Virus record (IMG/VR): IMGVR_UViG_3300007734_000739
Coordinates: 1-61,692 of that record
Length of the DNA stretch: 61,692 nucleotides
Direction: 5' to 3' (one strand)
Source of the DNA: a virus
A model generated the notes under the pieces. It was not told where the DNA came from, made no database searches, and was given only the letters and a program-made list of their open reading frames with translations. Position 1 is the first letter of the stretch; each line of letters starts with the position of its first letter. Of this stretch, positions 8,238-17,526 are shown one piece after another. The position numbers were made by a program, and so were the translations under genes.

Positions 8238-11200
8238 ATGCCACGCAATATCACAGTCACTTTTGATGATGGGTCTTCCCATGTTTACCAAAATGCTCCT
8301 GATGACGTAACACCTGATGCGGTTGCATCTAGGGCAAAGAAGGAGTTTGGTAAAAACGTAACCGCTTTGGATGGTGGTAGAGCTGCACCTGCTGCTCCAG
8401 CCAAACCTCCTGAACGCACATACGGAGAAGCTGCGCAAGACGTAGCCGGAAAACTTATCTCTGGTACTGGTTCTTTGGTTCAGTTTCCGGGTCAGCTTTA
8501 TGGCTTGGCTACTGGAGATTTTTCCAAGACAGGTCTACTGGGTGCTGGTGAGGATATTCAGAAGTATGGTGAGTCTTTGCTGTCTCCTGCATTGAAGGCC
8601 AAAGAAGAGGCAAGAGCGCAGAAGATTCAAGAGGCTGAGAAGACTGGTCAGCTTGCCGCTGCTGGTACAGCATTTACCGAAACAGTAAAAGATCCTGCCC
8701 TGCTGGTTGGGTTCTTGGTTGAGCAAGTTCCTCAATTGATCCCTGCTTTGTTAACGGGTGGCGGTACTGCTGCGTTGACTGCTGCTGGTATTGCTTCCAA
8801 AGAAGCTGCTGCATTGGTTGCCAGTGGTGCAGCCAAGGAAGCCGCCCAGATTGCAGCCAAAGAGATTGCTGCCAAGAAAGCTGGTGAGCTTGGTGCCAAG
8901 GCTGCTGTTGGTATGGGTGCTGTACAGCAAGGCGCTGACGTTGGTGCCGGTGCGTATGAAGACATCTACAAAGCAGCAATTGCCAAAGGTATACCTGAAG
9001 CTGAAGCCGCTAAGACTGCACTGAATGCTGCACGGGCTGCTGGTGCATCTGGTGCCATCATTTCTCTGTTGGCTCAAAGACTGCCGGGCGCACGGACACT
9101 TGAAGAATCTTTTGCTGGAGTACCCGGCACGACAGGGCGTTTGTTGGGTGCCGGTAAAGGTTTGCTTGGCGAGTCTGTTGGTGAAGTCACCGAAGAGGGC
9201 GGCGGCAAGTTTACTCAGAACTTGGCGATGCGAGAAGTCAATCCTGAGCAGGATTTATTGGCAGGTGTTGGTCAAGCTGCTGGTATGGCTGCTATTGGTG
9301 GTGGCGGTATGGGTGCTATTGCTGGTGGTCTGCGCACTCCAGAAACAAAACCAGTTGAGCCGCCCGGCAAACCCAAAGTGGAAACGTTACCACCAGCGCC
9401 TGAAGTGCCTCCTGAAGCTCCGCCTACGGCTGCAAAACCTCCACCACCTCCGCCTGAGCCTAAGAAGGAATTTAAGCCAGCAGATGTTGAGGCTTTGGCT
9501 AACTACACCGAAGGCTTGCCTGAAGATGCAGCCGACGTATTCCAGCGCTTACAGAACAGAGACAGGGCTACTCCCGCCTCTATTCAACAGATGCAAGGTA
9601 TCGCATCCAATCCTGACTATGATCGCCTGAAGACCTCTCCTGACTTTGGGTCTGGTGCGCCTGTGGTCATCAGCGACATCAAGATTCCTGACAGCCAAAT
9701 GGGACGGCAAGATATTGTCACTGCTTCAGACGGCAGAAAGATTCCTGTCCAGTATGCAGTTGTGGATGCTGGGGATTTGATGCCGTCTCACACGGCAAGC
9801 GGTCAGACAAACACCGAATATGGAAACGTTACCACTCCTGCGATCAGACCCGTGGCTGGTAATGGACGGGTGGCTGGGTTACAGGCCGCCTACAACCTTG
9901 ATGCAGCAAGCGACTATCGAGCAGCGTTGCAACTTGATACTCAGCACGGGGTAGACCAAGGTGCAATATTGGATATGGAACGACCTGTACTGGTCAGGAT
10001 CATGCCCAAGTCTTATGTCACGCCTGACATTGGTGATGTGTCCAATGTGGCTGGGCAGTTGCGCTTAAACCCTGTTGAAGCGGCAAAGAATGATGTCAAC
10101 CGCTTTGACTTAGAGGGCTTGCAGTTTAATGAAGACGGTGGCATCAACGCCAACTCTGTCATTCAGTTTATTCGTGCCATGCCCAAAGAAGAGCAGGGTG
10201 AACTGATTGATAAGAATGGTGCGCCAAATGCCATTGCTTTTGATCGACTGAACAATGCTGTGTTTTACAAGGCATATGGCAGCGACAGTTTGATTGACCT
10301 GTACGCACAAGCCGCTGACCCAGAAGCAAAGCTGATCTTGCAAGGCTTGGCTAAGGCTGCGCCCAGTGTTTCTCAGTTGGAAGGTGCAGGCGAATACGAC
10401 ATCAGACCAAACATTGTTGAGGCTGCTGAGTTGGCGGTCAATGCTCGTAGACAAGGTATCAAGCTCAAGGATTTTGTTGACCAAGGTCAGCTTGGCGTTG
10501 ATCCCAACACAATAGCTGTGCTGGAAATGTTTGCTGAACATGGACGTTCTGGTAAGCGCATGGGTGAATTGCTCAGTAACTTGGCAGACAAAGCTTACGA
10601 CCAAGCTCAAGCCGGTGAGGATATGTTTGGTGAAAAACCAAAACTTCCGTTGGCTGATGTGTTTAAAGCACTGAAGCCAGAAGCTGCGCCCGATCTATTT
10701 ACAGAACCACCCAAGTTGCCAGAAGTCCCAGAGCCAAAAGACTTTGTAGCCAAGAAGTCAATGGAAGAGATTGCCAAAGAAATCAAAGGCATGACTGCCA
10801 CTGAACTTTCTCAATGGGCTGTTGACAATGCGCCTAACAGTGCAGCCAAAGCAATTGCTGAAAAGGTTTTGATTCGCATCAAAGAGTTGGATGCAAGGAA
10901 TTTCTTTGACAAACCTGTTGAAGTGTTAAACAGGGACAACCTTACCTATCGCGGTAGATTTACTTATGCGCTTAACTTTAGCTACGGCAGATTGAAATTT
11001 GCTGGATTAAAGAACGGCAAAGCACATAGCGGCACAGGCACAAGATACATCACCATTTTGCATGAGCTGCTGCATGCGGCGACTGTTCCGGCATTAAGCA
11101 CCCGTGGCAAAGACTACAACGATTTGACAGTTGTTCTTAACAAAGTTAAGAAACAAATTAATGAAGATCAGAAGGCAGGCAAGACACACCCAGTTTTTGA

Positions 11201-14200
11201 CAAGATTAAACGTGGGGCAAACACAATTCAGAATGTCAAGGAACTGATTTCTTGGGGTTTGACCGATCCAGAGTTTCAGGATTATTTGAGCAAGGTAAAG
11301 GTTGGCGAAACCAATGCGTTGAATCGCATGGTTGAAATCTTCAGAAAGTTTCTTGGCTTGGATGTTAAGTATCAAACTGCTTTGGATGCGGTGGTTAAGA
11401 CAACTGACAATATCTTAGAAACACCCACAGAGACAATTGAAAAAGGTATTGGTCGCGGCATTGGAACCAAGAAGGTTGCGCCTGCTGCGCCTGCTGCGCC
11501 TGCAACAAAACCTGCTGCGCCCACAACGACTAAGCCTGCCGCTAAAGCTGCTCCGCCCAAGTTAACTGCGCCTGCTGGATTTAAATTAAAAGAAGGTCGC
11601 AACGAACAGGTTGTGTTGGCGGCAAGAGAGTTGGCTGCTGGAAGAATTACCAAGCAACAGTATGATGAGTATGTAAATTACTACACTCCCATCGGAGAAA
11701 TACTTGGCGACAAGTTAGAAGCTCCAATTAATGATGATTTAATGCGGTTAATCTTGGTAAACAAGATTCCTCAGAAAAAAGATCCAAAGCTTGTTAATGC
11801 TTCTGTTGCAGACGGCACAAAAGTTGGTTTGCGAATGGACATCCCTGCGTTGGAATGGGGAAGAGATAACGGCGTTAATGGTAGCGTAGTGTCCATCCAC
11901 GAAGGGAAACCCGCAACCAATGCAGCGGCTGGAAAGAATATCAGCTACAAGTCTGCTGGCGTTTTAAAGAATGCGGTGTTTGCCATTCGCTCTGAAGAGA
12001 AAGCGTTTGGCGTTGCTCAAATGAAAGAAGGTCGCGCAGGACAAAAAACACCGCAGCAGACCATTGAAGGTACTTGGGTCAACATGACTCCAGAGGAAAT
12101 CTTTAAGTCTGTTAAGGAAAAACTCAATGATCCAGAGTGGTCACAAGTCAGTCTTGATCCATTGCGTCACTCATATTTCTATGACAGAAAAACAAAGCAG
12201 CCTGTTGTCTCTGCCGATGAAGTGCTGCAAGTAGGTCGCTTTGTCTTGGCAAAGAACGTCAAGTATGCGCCTAGAGAAGAGTTTCTTTATGAGGATGTAG
12301 GTAAAGAACAAGCCGAAGAAGAAAGCGTAGGCGACAAACTAAAAGCCAAAGCCTCTGCTGCACTGCAAAAGCGCAAACCATTGGCACCAGAAAGTTTCCA
12401 AGGCGTTTCTCCTGACTTCCTTGACAAAGCAAATCCTATCTTTGCTCCTCAGAAGAAGACAATCATTGAACGTCTTGAGGATATGAAAGACCGTTTCTGG
12501 CAGCGCCTTGCCCAAGGTATTGCTGACCAGTTCCGCACCATCAAAGAATACAGTGAGCAGGCATACATACTTGCTCGTATGTCAAAGACTGTGGACGGCG
12601 CGCTAGAAGGCCTGATGTTCTATGGTCAAGTCTTTAACGACGGCGGTGCTTTGAATATCAAGCAAGGCACAAAAGGATTGATTGAAATCTTGAAGCCGTT
12701 GGGTAATGAAGTTGACCGTTACCAAATGTGGATTGCTTTGAATCGTGAATCAGAGTTGCCACCCAACAAGCGGTCACAGATAGATAACTTGGAAGAGCTG
12801 GTGCAGCGCAGAAATGAGCTGATTGCTGGTGACATAGATGGTAAGCCCCGTGAGCAGGTTTACAAAGCTGTGCGCACAGAGATGAACAAGCTCAACCGAT
12901 CTGTGCTGAAAGTTGCGTTGGATGCCGGACTGATCGACTCTACGGCAAATGCCATCGACAGACTGAACGCCAGAATCCAAGACACCTTGAACAACGACAA
13001 GCTGTCTGATGCCAAGAAAGATGAGCAGATTGCTGATCTTGAGGCGCAGATTGAAGAGCTACAGAAAAACCCAATTGGCTATGAGCGTTTTATTGCCGAC
13101 ATCAATTACATCCCGTTCTATCGTGAGATGGAAGATGGTGATGTTTCCAAGGTAATGACATCGACTGGTCTGTCGAATCAGCATTTCTCCAAAGCGCTTG
13201 AAGGTGGTGTCAGCCCCTTTGCGGATCTGATGGAAAACACTTTGCGTAACTGGAGTCACATCCTGTCTGCGTCTATGAAGAATCAGGCTGCTGCCGCTAC
13301 GCTGACCGCTGCTGAGAAATTGGGTGGCGCAGAGCCAAACCTCAAAGTGCCGTACTACATGATTGACGGCAAGGTCTACACCCGTGCAAACGATGAGATG
13401 GTGGGCGATGGGTCTGTCAAATCTTGGATGACCACGCAGGGTAAAGGCACAGTCAAGGTAATGGTTGAAGGTCAGCCTGTGTACTACAACGTGCTTGATC
13501 CTTTGCTGCTAGATGCCATCACTTCTATTGGTTACTTGGGGCCAAAGTCTAAGTTCTTGGATGTGGCAAGAGACTTTAAGAATGTCCTCCAGTTTGGCGT
13601 GACCATTTCACCTGCGTTCAAGGTGCGTAACTTGTTCCGTGATTCCATCTCTGCGATGGCTGTCAGTGACCTAAAAAAGAATCCGTTTGCCAACGTGGTT
13701 GAAGGTTGGGCGCTGAGTGATAAGGACAATCCTGCACACATCTCAGCATTGGCTGGCGGTGCGGTGTTTAACTTTGGCTCCATCGTTGAGGGAGATCAAG
13801 CCAAGTTGGTCAGGCGCTTAATCAAGATGGGCGTGAAAGAAGAGCATATTCTGGACACACCTGAGAAGATCAAAGATCAGCTCAAGAAAGCCTTTGACAA
13901 GTATCAGGATTGGGGCAACAAGTCTGAAGCAGCCAACCGCTTGGCTTTGTATCAGCAGTTGATAAACAAAGGCTACGGGCATTTGGAAGCCTCCTACTAT
14001 GCCAGAGACTTGCTGGACTTCTCTATGCAGGGATCATGGCCTGCCTTCCGTCTGCTGACGCAGGTTGTGCCGTTCTTGAATGCCCGTGTACAGGGTCTGT
14101 ACAAGCTGGGTAAGGACGGCATCAATCCTACTGTGCGGGTGTTCTACAACTCCATCACAGGTAAGCCGATTGAGCAGACTGATAAACAGAAAGCCGAGTC

Positions 14201-15155
14201 CTTTGGAATCGTTACCAGCGCTGTGTGCCTTGCATCCTTAGCCTTGTACTTTGCCTTCAAGGACGATGACGAGTTTAAGAAGCGGGATGAATGGGATCGG
14301 GATAACTTCTGGTGGTTCAAGCTGCCCGGCATGGACTATGCGCTGCGCATTCCCAAGCCGTTTGAGATTGGCGCATTTGGCACATTGGCTGAACGCACTG
14401 CCGAGCAGATCTTTGACAAGGGCGCAGAAGGTAAGCAGTTTGAGCAGTCTTTGGGTCGCATGATTACAGACACCTTTGCGTTTAACCTGCCGCAGTTTAT
14501 GAAGCCGCTGGTGGACTTGTATGCCAATAAGGATTCATTCACTGGTGCGCCTATTGAATCTGCTGGCATGGAGCGTTTATCCAAGCAAGAACGTGCGACA
14601 GACACCACCAGCCCCTTGGCTATTGCCTTGGGTGGATTGAGCAGCATAGGCCCCGGAGAAGGCCTGTCTCCTGTGCAGGTGGACTATGCCATCAAAGCCT
14701 ACTTTGGATGGCTTGGCGGCACCATTGCTGAGGCATCACACTATGCTGTCATGCCGTTCAAACAGGGCGCATATCCTGACACCAAGTGGGTAGACAAGGT
14801 GAGCGTTGGATTCATCAAGTCGCTGCCTGCCAACCAGTCCAAGTATGCAACCGCCTTCTATGAGAACAACAAAGAAATCAGTCAGGCATACGCTGACATG
14901 CGGCACTACGCTGAGATTGGGGATTCCGACAAGGTGTTGAAAATCTTGGAAGAGAAGAAGGACAAGATTGCCCTGTCCAAGTTCTACGACAAGACCGCCA
15001 AGAGCATGGCTAAGGTCAGGCTGCAAATCCGTGTGATTATGAATGACACTACGATGAGTGGCGCTGCCAAGCGAGAAGAGATTGACCGATTAAAAGAGAT
15101 CATCTCCATGCTGGCACAACAGGCCGAGGACACACGCAAAGCTTACGGGAAATAG
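8238..15155 (+). CDS. Giant polyvalent virion protein, 2305 aa, with ParB/DdrB-like and zincin domains
   Basis: This is the largest gene of the phage. Residues 1-50 form an ITVTFDDGSSHVYQNAPDD module. Residues of about 100-380 are Ala/Gly-rich and may be membrane-active. From about 470 to 640 the sequence PVVISDIKIPDSQMGRQDIV to RPVAGNGRVAGLQAAYN resembles the DdrB-type ParB superfamily domain. HELLH at 942-946 is a zincin HExxH metalloprotease signature. Pro/Ala linkers follow near 1080. The C-terminal third (about 1780-2300) resembles the large polyvalent protein associated domains found in giant ejected phage proteins, with two hydrophobic segments. The likely role is ejection into the host together with DNA; activity of the zincin is inferred from the motif only. 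Confidence 0.8.
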   Translation: MPRNITVTFDDGSSHVYQNAPDDVTPDAVASRAKKEFGKNVTALDGGRAAPAAPAKPPERTYGEAAQDVAGKLISGTGSLVQFPGQLYGLATGDFSKTGLLGAGEDIQKYGESLLSPALKAKEEARAQKIQEAEKTGQLAAAGTAFTETVKDPALLVGFLVEQVPQLIPALLTGGGTAALTAAGIASKEAAALVASGAAKEAAQIAAKEIAAKKAGELGAKAAVGMGAVQQGADVGAGAYEDIYKAAIAKGIPEAEAAKTALNAARAAGASGAIISLLAQRLPGARTLEESFAGVPGTTGRLLGAGKGLLGESVGEVTEEGGGKFTQNLAMREVNPEQDLLAGVGQAAGMAAIGGGGMGAIAGGLRTPETKPVEPPGKPKVETLPPAPEVPPEAPPTAAKPPPPPPEPKKEFKPADVEALANYTEGLPEDAADVFQRLQNRDRATPASIQQMQGIASNPDYDRLKTSPDFGSGAPVVISDIKIPDSQMGRQDIVTASDGRKIPVQYAVVDAGDLMPSHTASGQTNTEYGNVTTPAIRPVAGNGRVAGLQAAYNLDAASDYRAALQLDTQHGVDQGAILDMERPVLVRIMPKSYVTPDIGDVSNVAGQLRLNPVEAAKNDVNRFDLEGLQFNEDGGINANSVIQFIRAMPKEEQGELIDKNGAPNAIAFDRLNNAVFYKAYGSDSLIDLYAQAADPEAKLILQGLAKAAPSVSQLEGAGEYDIRPNIVEAAELAVNARRQGIKLKDFVDQGQLGVDPNTIAVLEMFAEHGRSGKRMGELLSNLADKAYDQAQAGEDMFGEKPKLPLADVFKALKPEAAPDLFTEPPKLPEVPEPKDFVAKKSMEEIAKEIKGMTATELSQWAVDNAPNSAAKAIAEKVLIRIKELDARNFFDKPVEVLNRDNLTYRGRFTYALNFSYGRLKFAGLKNGKAHSGTGTRYITILHELLHAATVPALSTRGKDYNDLTVVLNKVKKQINEDQKAGKTHPVFDKIKRGANTIQNVKELISWGLTDPEFQDYLSKVKVGETNALNRMVEIFRKFLGLDVKYQTALDAVVKTTDNILETPTETIEKGIGRGIGTKKVAPAAPAAPATKPAAPTTTKPAAKAAPPKLTAPAGFKLKEGRNEQVVLAARELAAGRITKQQYDEYVNYYTPIGEILGDKLEAPINDDLMRLILVNKIPQKKDPKLVNASVADGTKVGLRMDIPALEWGRDNGVNGSVVSIHEGKPATNAAAGKNISYKSAGVLKNAVFAIRSEEKAFGVAQMKEGRAGQKTPQQTIEGTWVNMTPEEIFKSVKEKLNDPEWSQVSLDPLRHSYFYDRKTKQPVVSADEVLQVGRFVLAKNVKYAPREEFLYEDVGKEQAEEESVGDKLKAKASAALQKRKPLAPESFQGVSPDFLDKANPIFAPQKKTIIERLEDMKDRFWQRLAQGIADQFRTIKEYSEQAYILARMSKTVDGALEGLMFYGQVFNDGGALNIKQGTKGLIEILKPLGNEVDRYQMWIALNRESELPPNKRSQIDNLEELVQRRNELIAGDIDGKPREQVYKAVRTEMNKLNRSVLKVALDAGLIDSTANAIDRLNARIQDTLNNDKLSDAKKDEQIADLEAQIEELQKNPIGYERFIADINYIPFYREMEDGDVSKVMTSTGLSNQHFSKALEGGVSPFADLMENTLRNWSHILSASMKNQAAAATLTAAEKLGGAEPNLKVPYYMIDGKVYTRANDEMVGDGSVKSWMTTQGKGTVKVMVEGQPVYYNVLDPLLLDAITSIGYLGPKSKFLDVARDFKNVLQFGVTISPAFKVRNLFRDSISAMAVSDLKKNPFANVVEGWALSDKDNPAHISALAGGAVFNFGSIVEGDQAKLVRRLIKMGVKEEHILDTPEKIKDQLKKAFDKYQDWGNKSEAANRLALYQQLINKGYGHLEASYYARDLLDFSMQGSWPAFRLLTQVVPFLNARVQGLYKLGKDGINPTVRVFYNSITGKPIEQTDKQKAESFGIVTSAVCLASLALYFAFKDDDEFKKRDEWDRDNFWWFKLPGMDYALRIPKPFEIGAFGTLAERTAEQIFDKGAEGKQFEQSLGRMITDTFAFNLPQFMKPLVDLYANKDSFTGAPIESAGMERLSKQERATDTTSPLAIALGGLSSIGPGEGLSPVQVDYAIKAYFGWLGGTIAEASHYAVMPFKQGAYPDTKWVDKVSVGFIKSLPANQSKYATAFYENNKEISQAYADMRHYAEIGDSDKVLKILEEKKDKIALSKFYDKTAKSMAKVRLQIRVIMNDTTMSGAAKREEIDRLKEIISMLAQQAEDTRKAYGK
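9378..9393. repeat. 16-bp dispersed palindrome, site 3
   Basis: GTGGAAACGTTACCAC, perfect core, inside the 2305-aa gene. Confidence 0.85.
9820..9835. repeat. 16-bp dispersed palindrome, site 4
   Basis: ATGGAAACGTTACCAC, perfect core, inside the 2305-aa gene, 442 bp after site 3. Confidence 0.85.
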
Positions 15156-15170
15156 TGGTAACGTTTCCAC
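15155..15170. repeat. 16-bp dispersed palindrome, site 5, filling a convergent gene junction
   Basis: GTGGTAACGTTTCCAC. Its first base is the last base of the TAG stop of the 2305-aa gene, and its last base is the final stop-codon base of the leftward PAPS-reductase-family gene. The palindrome is therefore the whole space between the late and early modules here. Confidence 0.9.
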
Positions 15171-16009
15171 TAATCTCCGCAAAAACAAGACAAGCCTTCT
15201 TCGTTTGGGTCGAATAGGTTTGTCTGTGCTTGCGAGTAGGTAAGCATAGACGCATATCCCGGCCTGTCAGTTCGGAACTTATCGCCATCCTTAATCTTTG
15301 GGATATCAATGGATGATTCCATTTTTGCCCACCAAGTAGCCCTGCTTGGTTTTTCTGCAATCAAAGAAAATATTTGTGACGCACCTTTGAGAAAACAAAG
15401 ATCACAGTTTCCGTGATAGGTAATGCCGTTGATATTTGGCAAGCCCAAGTCAAACGGCTGCTCGCGCCAAAACTTACCTACATCTTCTTTGGTTATTCCA
15501 TCTTGAGCAAGCGGCATATATCTTGTTACGCCTTTTCTCCCGTCAGATGGATTGGCTCTGATCTTTGCCACCCGCCGCTGTTCATCCGCCCTGATTCCAA
15601 TAAGGTTGTCCCACTCAGTCCAACCAATTCCTTTTAGGTATCTTTCAAAGGTTAAGATTTTTAAATCGACAGTGCAAAACCTAGCGATGGGATTTGGCAA
15701 ATAATTCTTTTTCTTGATGAGCGCCTCAAACGGCTCCCCGTTTCTACTGGCTGTTTCGTATGTCACCACCTCGTATGGTGGTTCAGCATCACGATATTCC
15801 AGCCAAACTATTGGAACATTCCAATTGGTTTCGCAATCATGGACAAACTTCAGTGTGGCCTCATCCTCTTTGCCTGTATTGGCAAACATGACCACGGCCT
15901 CCTCTGGTAATCCATTGTTTTCTTGAAGCACACGCCAAAGCAAATAAGCTGATGTCCTGCCGCCGCTAAACGAAATGCAAGTTGGCGCATCTATTTTGTA
16001 TGGATTCAT
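15170..16009 (-). CDS. Phosphoadenosine phosphosulfate reductase family protein, 279 aa
   Basis: The N-terminus has the PP-loop ATP-pyrophosphatase signature SGGRTS at residues 15-20 (CISFSGGRTSAYLLW), followed by a Rossmann-like alpha/beta pattern. A NCDLCFLKG cysteine pair lies past the middle and a SCFCGD tail ends the protein. Phage members of this family are common; their substrate is usually unknown, and roles in sulfur transfer or nucleic acid modification have been proposed for relatives such as DndC. No Dnd partner genes are seen here, so I do not assign modification. Start overlaps the stop of the upstream HNH-like gene by 4 bp (ATGA). Confidence 0.85.
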   Translation of the reverse strand: MNPYKIDAPTCISFSGGRTSAYLLWRVLQENNGLPEEAVVMFANTGKEDEATLKFVHDCETNWNVPIVWLEYRDAEPPYEVVTYETASRNGEPFEALIKKKNYLPNPIARFCTVDLKILTFERYLKGIGWTEWDNLIGIRADEQRRVAKIRANPSDGRKGVTRYMPLAQDGITKEDVGKFWREQPFDLGLPNINGITYHGNCDLCFLKGASQIFSLIAEKPSRATWWAKMESSIDIPKIKDGDKFRTDRPGYASMLTYSQAQTNLFDPNEEGLSCFCGD

Positions 16010-16269
16010 TGAGCGTCCAAAAGCCTTTCGATGGTTATGTTTAGAGCATCAAGCTCATTCATTTTCTTGATCTTCCACATCCGTTTTTGTCCATGCCAGC
16101 CCATCATGGAACCTTGGTGGCAGTCTTTACACAGAGCAACCACGCAATACTGAAGTGACTGTTCTATGTGGTGAGCATCTGATGGGGCAGGCGCATCACA
16201 GACAGAGCAAGGGAGCATCTTTACTCTGCCTATGTGAGCCTTTTGTTTAGCGGATAGATTGTTGTTCAA
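16006..16269 (-). CDS. HNH/Ref-like zinc-binding nuclease candidate, 87 aa
   Basis: The protein has the pattern CSVCDAPAPSDAHHIEQSLQ, then LCKDCHQGSMMGWHG. The CxxC...HHI...CxxCH order resembles small phage HNH-type or Ref (RecA-dependent nuclease) proteins, where Cys and His bind zinc and the HH pair is catalytic. The length is short for Ref of P1 but usual for phage truncated forms. It lies in a recombination operon with ERF and a PD-(D/E)XK nuclease, which fits. Catalysis is inferred. Confidence 0.65.
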   Translation of the reverse strand: MNNNLSAKQKAHIGRVKMLPCSVCDAPAPSDAHHIEQSLQYCVVALCKDCHQGSMMGWHGQKRMWKIKKMNELDALNITIERLLDAQ

Positions 16270-16441
16270 CTTTGCGCAATTCTTTAAAGACCCAAACCAT
16301 TGTGCTGTTCAGGTCGTGAGTGATTGCCTCATTCAATTCATATATGCCATCGTAATTTTTGTGAAGCAGCTTTTCGTTCATTGCCTTTAGGTTTTTCTCT
16401 ACCCGCAACAAATAGGCAGACCAGTCATCCAAATCTTGCAT
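16247..16441 (-). CDS. Hypothetical small helical protein, 64 aa
   Basis: Begins MQDLDDWSAYLLRVEKNLKA, amphipathic helical throughout, with no membrane segment or known motif. Overlaps the downstream gene start by 23 bp and the upstream gene end by 17 bp, typical of tightly packed early phage operons. Function unknown. Confidence 0.6.
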   Translation of the reverse strand: MQDLDDWSAYLLRVEKNLKAMNEKLLHKNYDGIYELNEAITHDLNSTMVWVFKELRKVEQQSIR

Positions 16442-16634
16442 TTCTTTCCCTTATCATGTCTTCTGCTATGTCATAGGCTGTCTTGGAAAAGTCTGGCATT
16501 GTCATACCAGTCTCGCTGATTAAGGCTTGCATTACCTTAGCCGCAAAGTAATCCACCAGCATCATGCCTTCATCGTACCCGTTGGATACGGGAGCCATGT
16601 TCTGCCAATTGTTTGTTGGAAATGCGCTCTTCAT
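16425..16634 (-). CDS. Small phage protein, DYFAAKVMQAL family, 69 aa
   Basis: Core MLVDYFAAKVMQALISETGM followed by a Tyr/Ala helix and IAEDMIRERN. This is a paralogue of the next upstream gene (16631-16825) and of 21911-22141 on the other strand: all share D[YW]-AA, a spacer, and a terminal helix of the type A(D/E)AMxxxRE. I know the family from many phages, but not its function. Confidence 0.65.
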   Translation of the reverse strand: MKSAFPTNNWQNMAPVSNGYDEGMMLVDYFAAKVMQALISETGMTMPDFSKTAYDIAEDMIRERNARFG

Positions 16635-16825
16635 AATCTTTTCTCCCTTTCTTTCATCATGGCCTCCGCCCTGTTGAAGGCATACTCTGCTGCTATTTCG
16701 TGTGGTTGAGTAGAAGCCATCACAGCAAAGGCTGCGTACCAGTCAAGCATTGTGATTTCTTGGATGGACACAGGCTCAGGCTTTGGAACAAGGGCTTCAA
16801 TGCCCTCAGACTTTTTTCGCACCAT
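16631..16825 (-). CDS. Small phage protein, DWYAAFAVMAS variant of the same family, 64 aa
   Basis: Core MLDWYAAFAVMASTQPHEIA then AEYAFNRAEAMMKEREKRL. Diverged paralogue of the adjacent downstream gene, so the two probably arose by tandem duplication. The N-terminal 20 residues are basic and proline-containing and are not shared. Overlaps the downstream start by 4 bp (ATGA). Confidence 0.6.
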   Translation of the reverse strand: MVRKKSEGIEALVPKPEPVSIQEITMLDWYAAFAVMASTQPHEIAAEYAFNRAEAMMKEREKRL

Positions 16826-17123
16826 GTTTGCCCCCTACGGATTGATTGAGAATCATGGCTCCAATCTGCGCAGAAAGAATATCGGCAATAGATTCGCCAC
16901 CCACGGAAATACTGCTGGCGCTCTCGTTCTCTTGGACAACAGCAATCGCATCTCTCAGCCCTTTGTTGTAGCCGCCATTGAACACATCATCGCCTTCTAC
17001 GATCAAGGTGATCGCGTCACGCACCAGCGCAGTGGCTTTGCGTTGACCCGCTGCCTCTTTCAGTTTTAAATAAATATCCTCTCTCAGGTGTACAGAGTAG
17101 GGGATCAGCCGTTTCGTTTCCAT
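16806..17123 (-). CDS. Possible ribbon-helix-helix DNA-binding protein, 105 aa
   Basis: Residues 1-45 (METKRLIPYSVHLREDIYLK, then LKEAAGQRKATALVRDAITL) have the strand-helix-helix pattern of an RHH/Arc-like DNA-binding domain. The C-terminal half is mixed polar with no clear motif. Such proteins often autoregulate phage early operons. No target site is assigned here; the dispersed palindrome is one possibility, without direct support. Confidence 0.55.
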   Translation of the reverse strand: METKRLIPYSVHLREDIYLKLKEAAGQRKATALVRDAITLIVEGDDVFNGGYNKGLRDAIAVVQENESASSISVGGESIADILSAQIGAMILNQSVGGKHGAKKV

Positions 17124-17524
17124 GCTTTAAATTCCTCGTTGATGTTTAATAAAGTTTGTGATGCCTCTGCGTTGGTCTTCAGCTCGGTGCGTGAAATGAC
17201 ACCCAACTCAGAACGCAACCAGTCTGTTGCCAGCTTTGTGTTGGCCTCTGGAATAAGTCCCAGCGACACCAACCACTCATGGAATTTTGGGTCGTTGCAT
17301 AAAATTCCTGCAAGCTGCACCACATCGCGTGGCAAGTCGTGATCTCTGTTCATTGGCTTTTCTTCGCCGTTGAGTCTGACCATTACCACCTGATAACGTG
17401 CGCCAACAAAATCACGCAGGATTTCGTCAGGCACTTCGTCAGGATGAATAGACAGGGTAAGTACATACCCCGTCTTATCCTGTTTCATTGCTACTTTTAC
17501 GCCCTCAAACTGACTGGTCTTCAT
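17105..17524 (-). CDS. Conserved phage protein of recombination operon, 139 aa
   Basis: Begins MKTSQFEGVKVAMKQDKTGY; the first 60 residues look like a beta-sheet domain (VLTLSIHPDEVPDEI, ARYQVVMVRL), the rest helical. From memory this type is common beside phage annealing proteins; function unknown. I use the ATG at 17524 rather than an upstream TTG two codons earlier because homologues I recall start MKT. The upstream gene stops at 17527, three bases before. Confidence 0.65.
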   Translation of the reverse strand: MKTSQFEGVKVAMKQDKTGYVLTLSIHPDEVPDEILRDFVGARYQVVMVRLNGEEKPMNRDHDLPRDVVQLAGILCNDPKFHEWLVSLGLIPEANTKLATDWLRSELGVISRTELKTNAEASQTLLNINEEFKAWKRNG

Positions 17525-17526
17525 GG

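Noticed and set aside
15170-16009. DNA phosphorothioation system based on the PAPS-reductase-family gene
   Set aside because: The family includes DndC, but no DndA, DndD or DndE partner is visible, so modification is not claimed.
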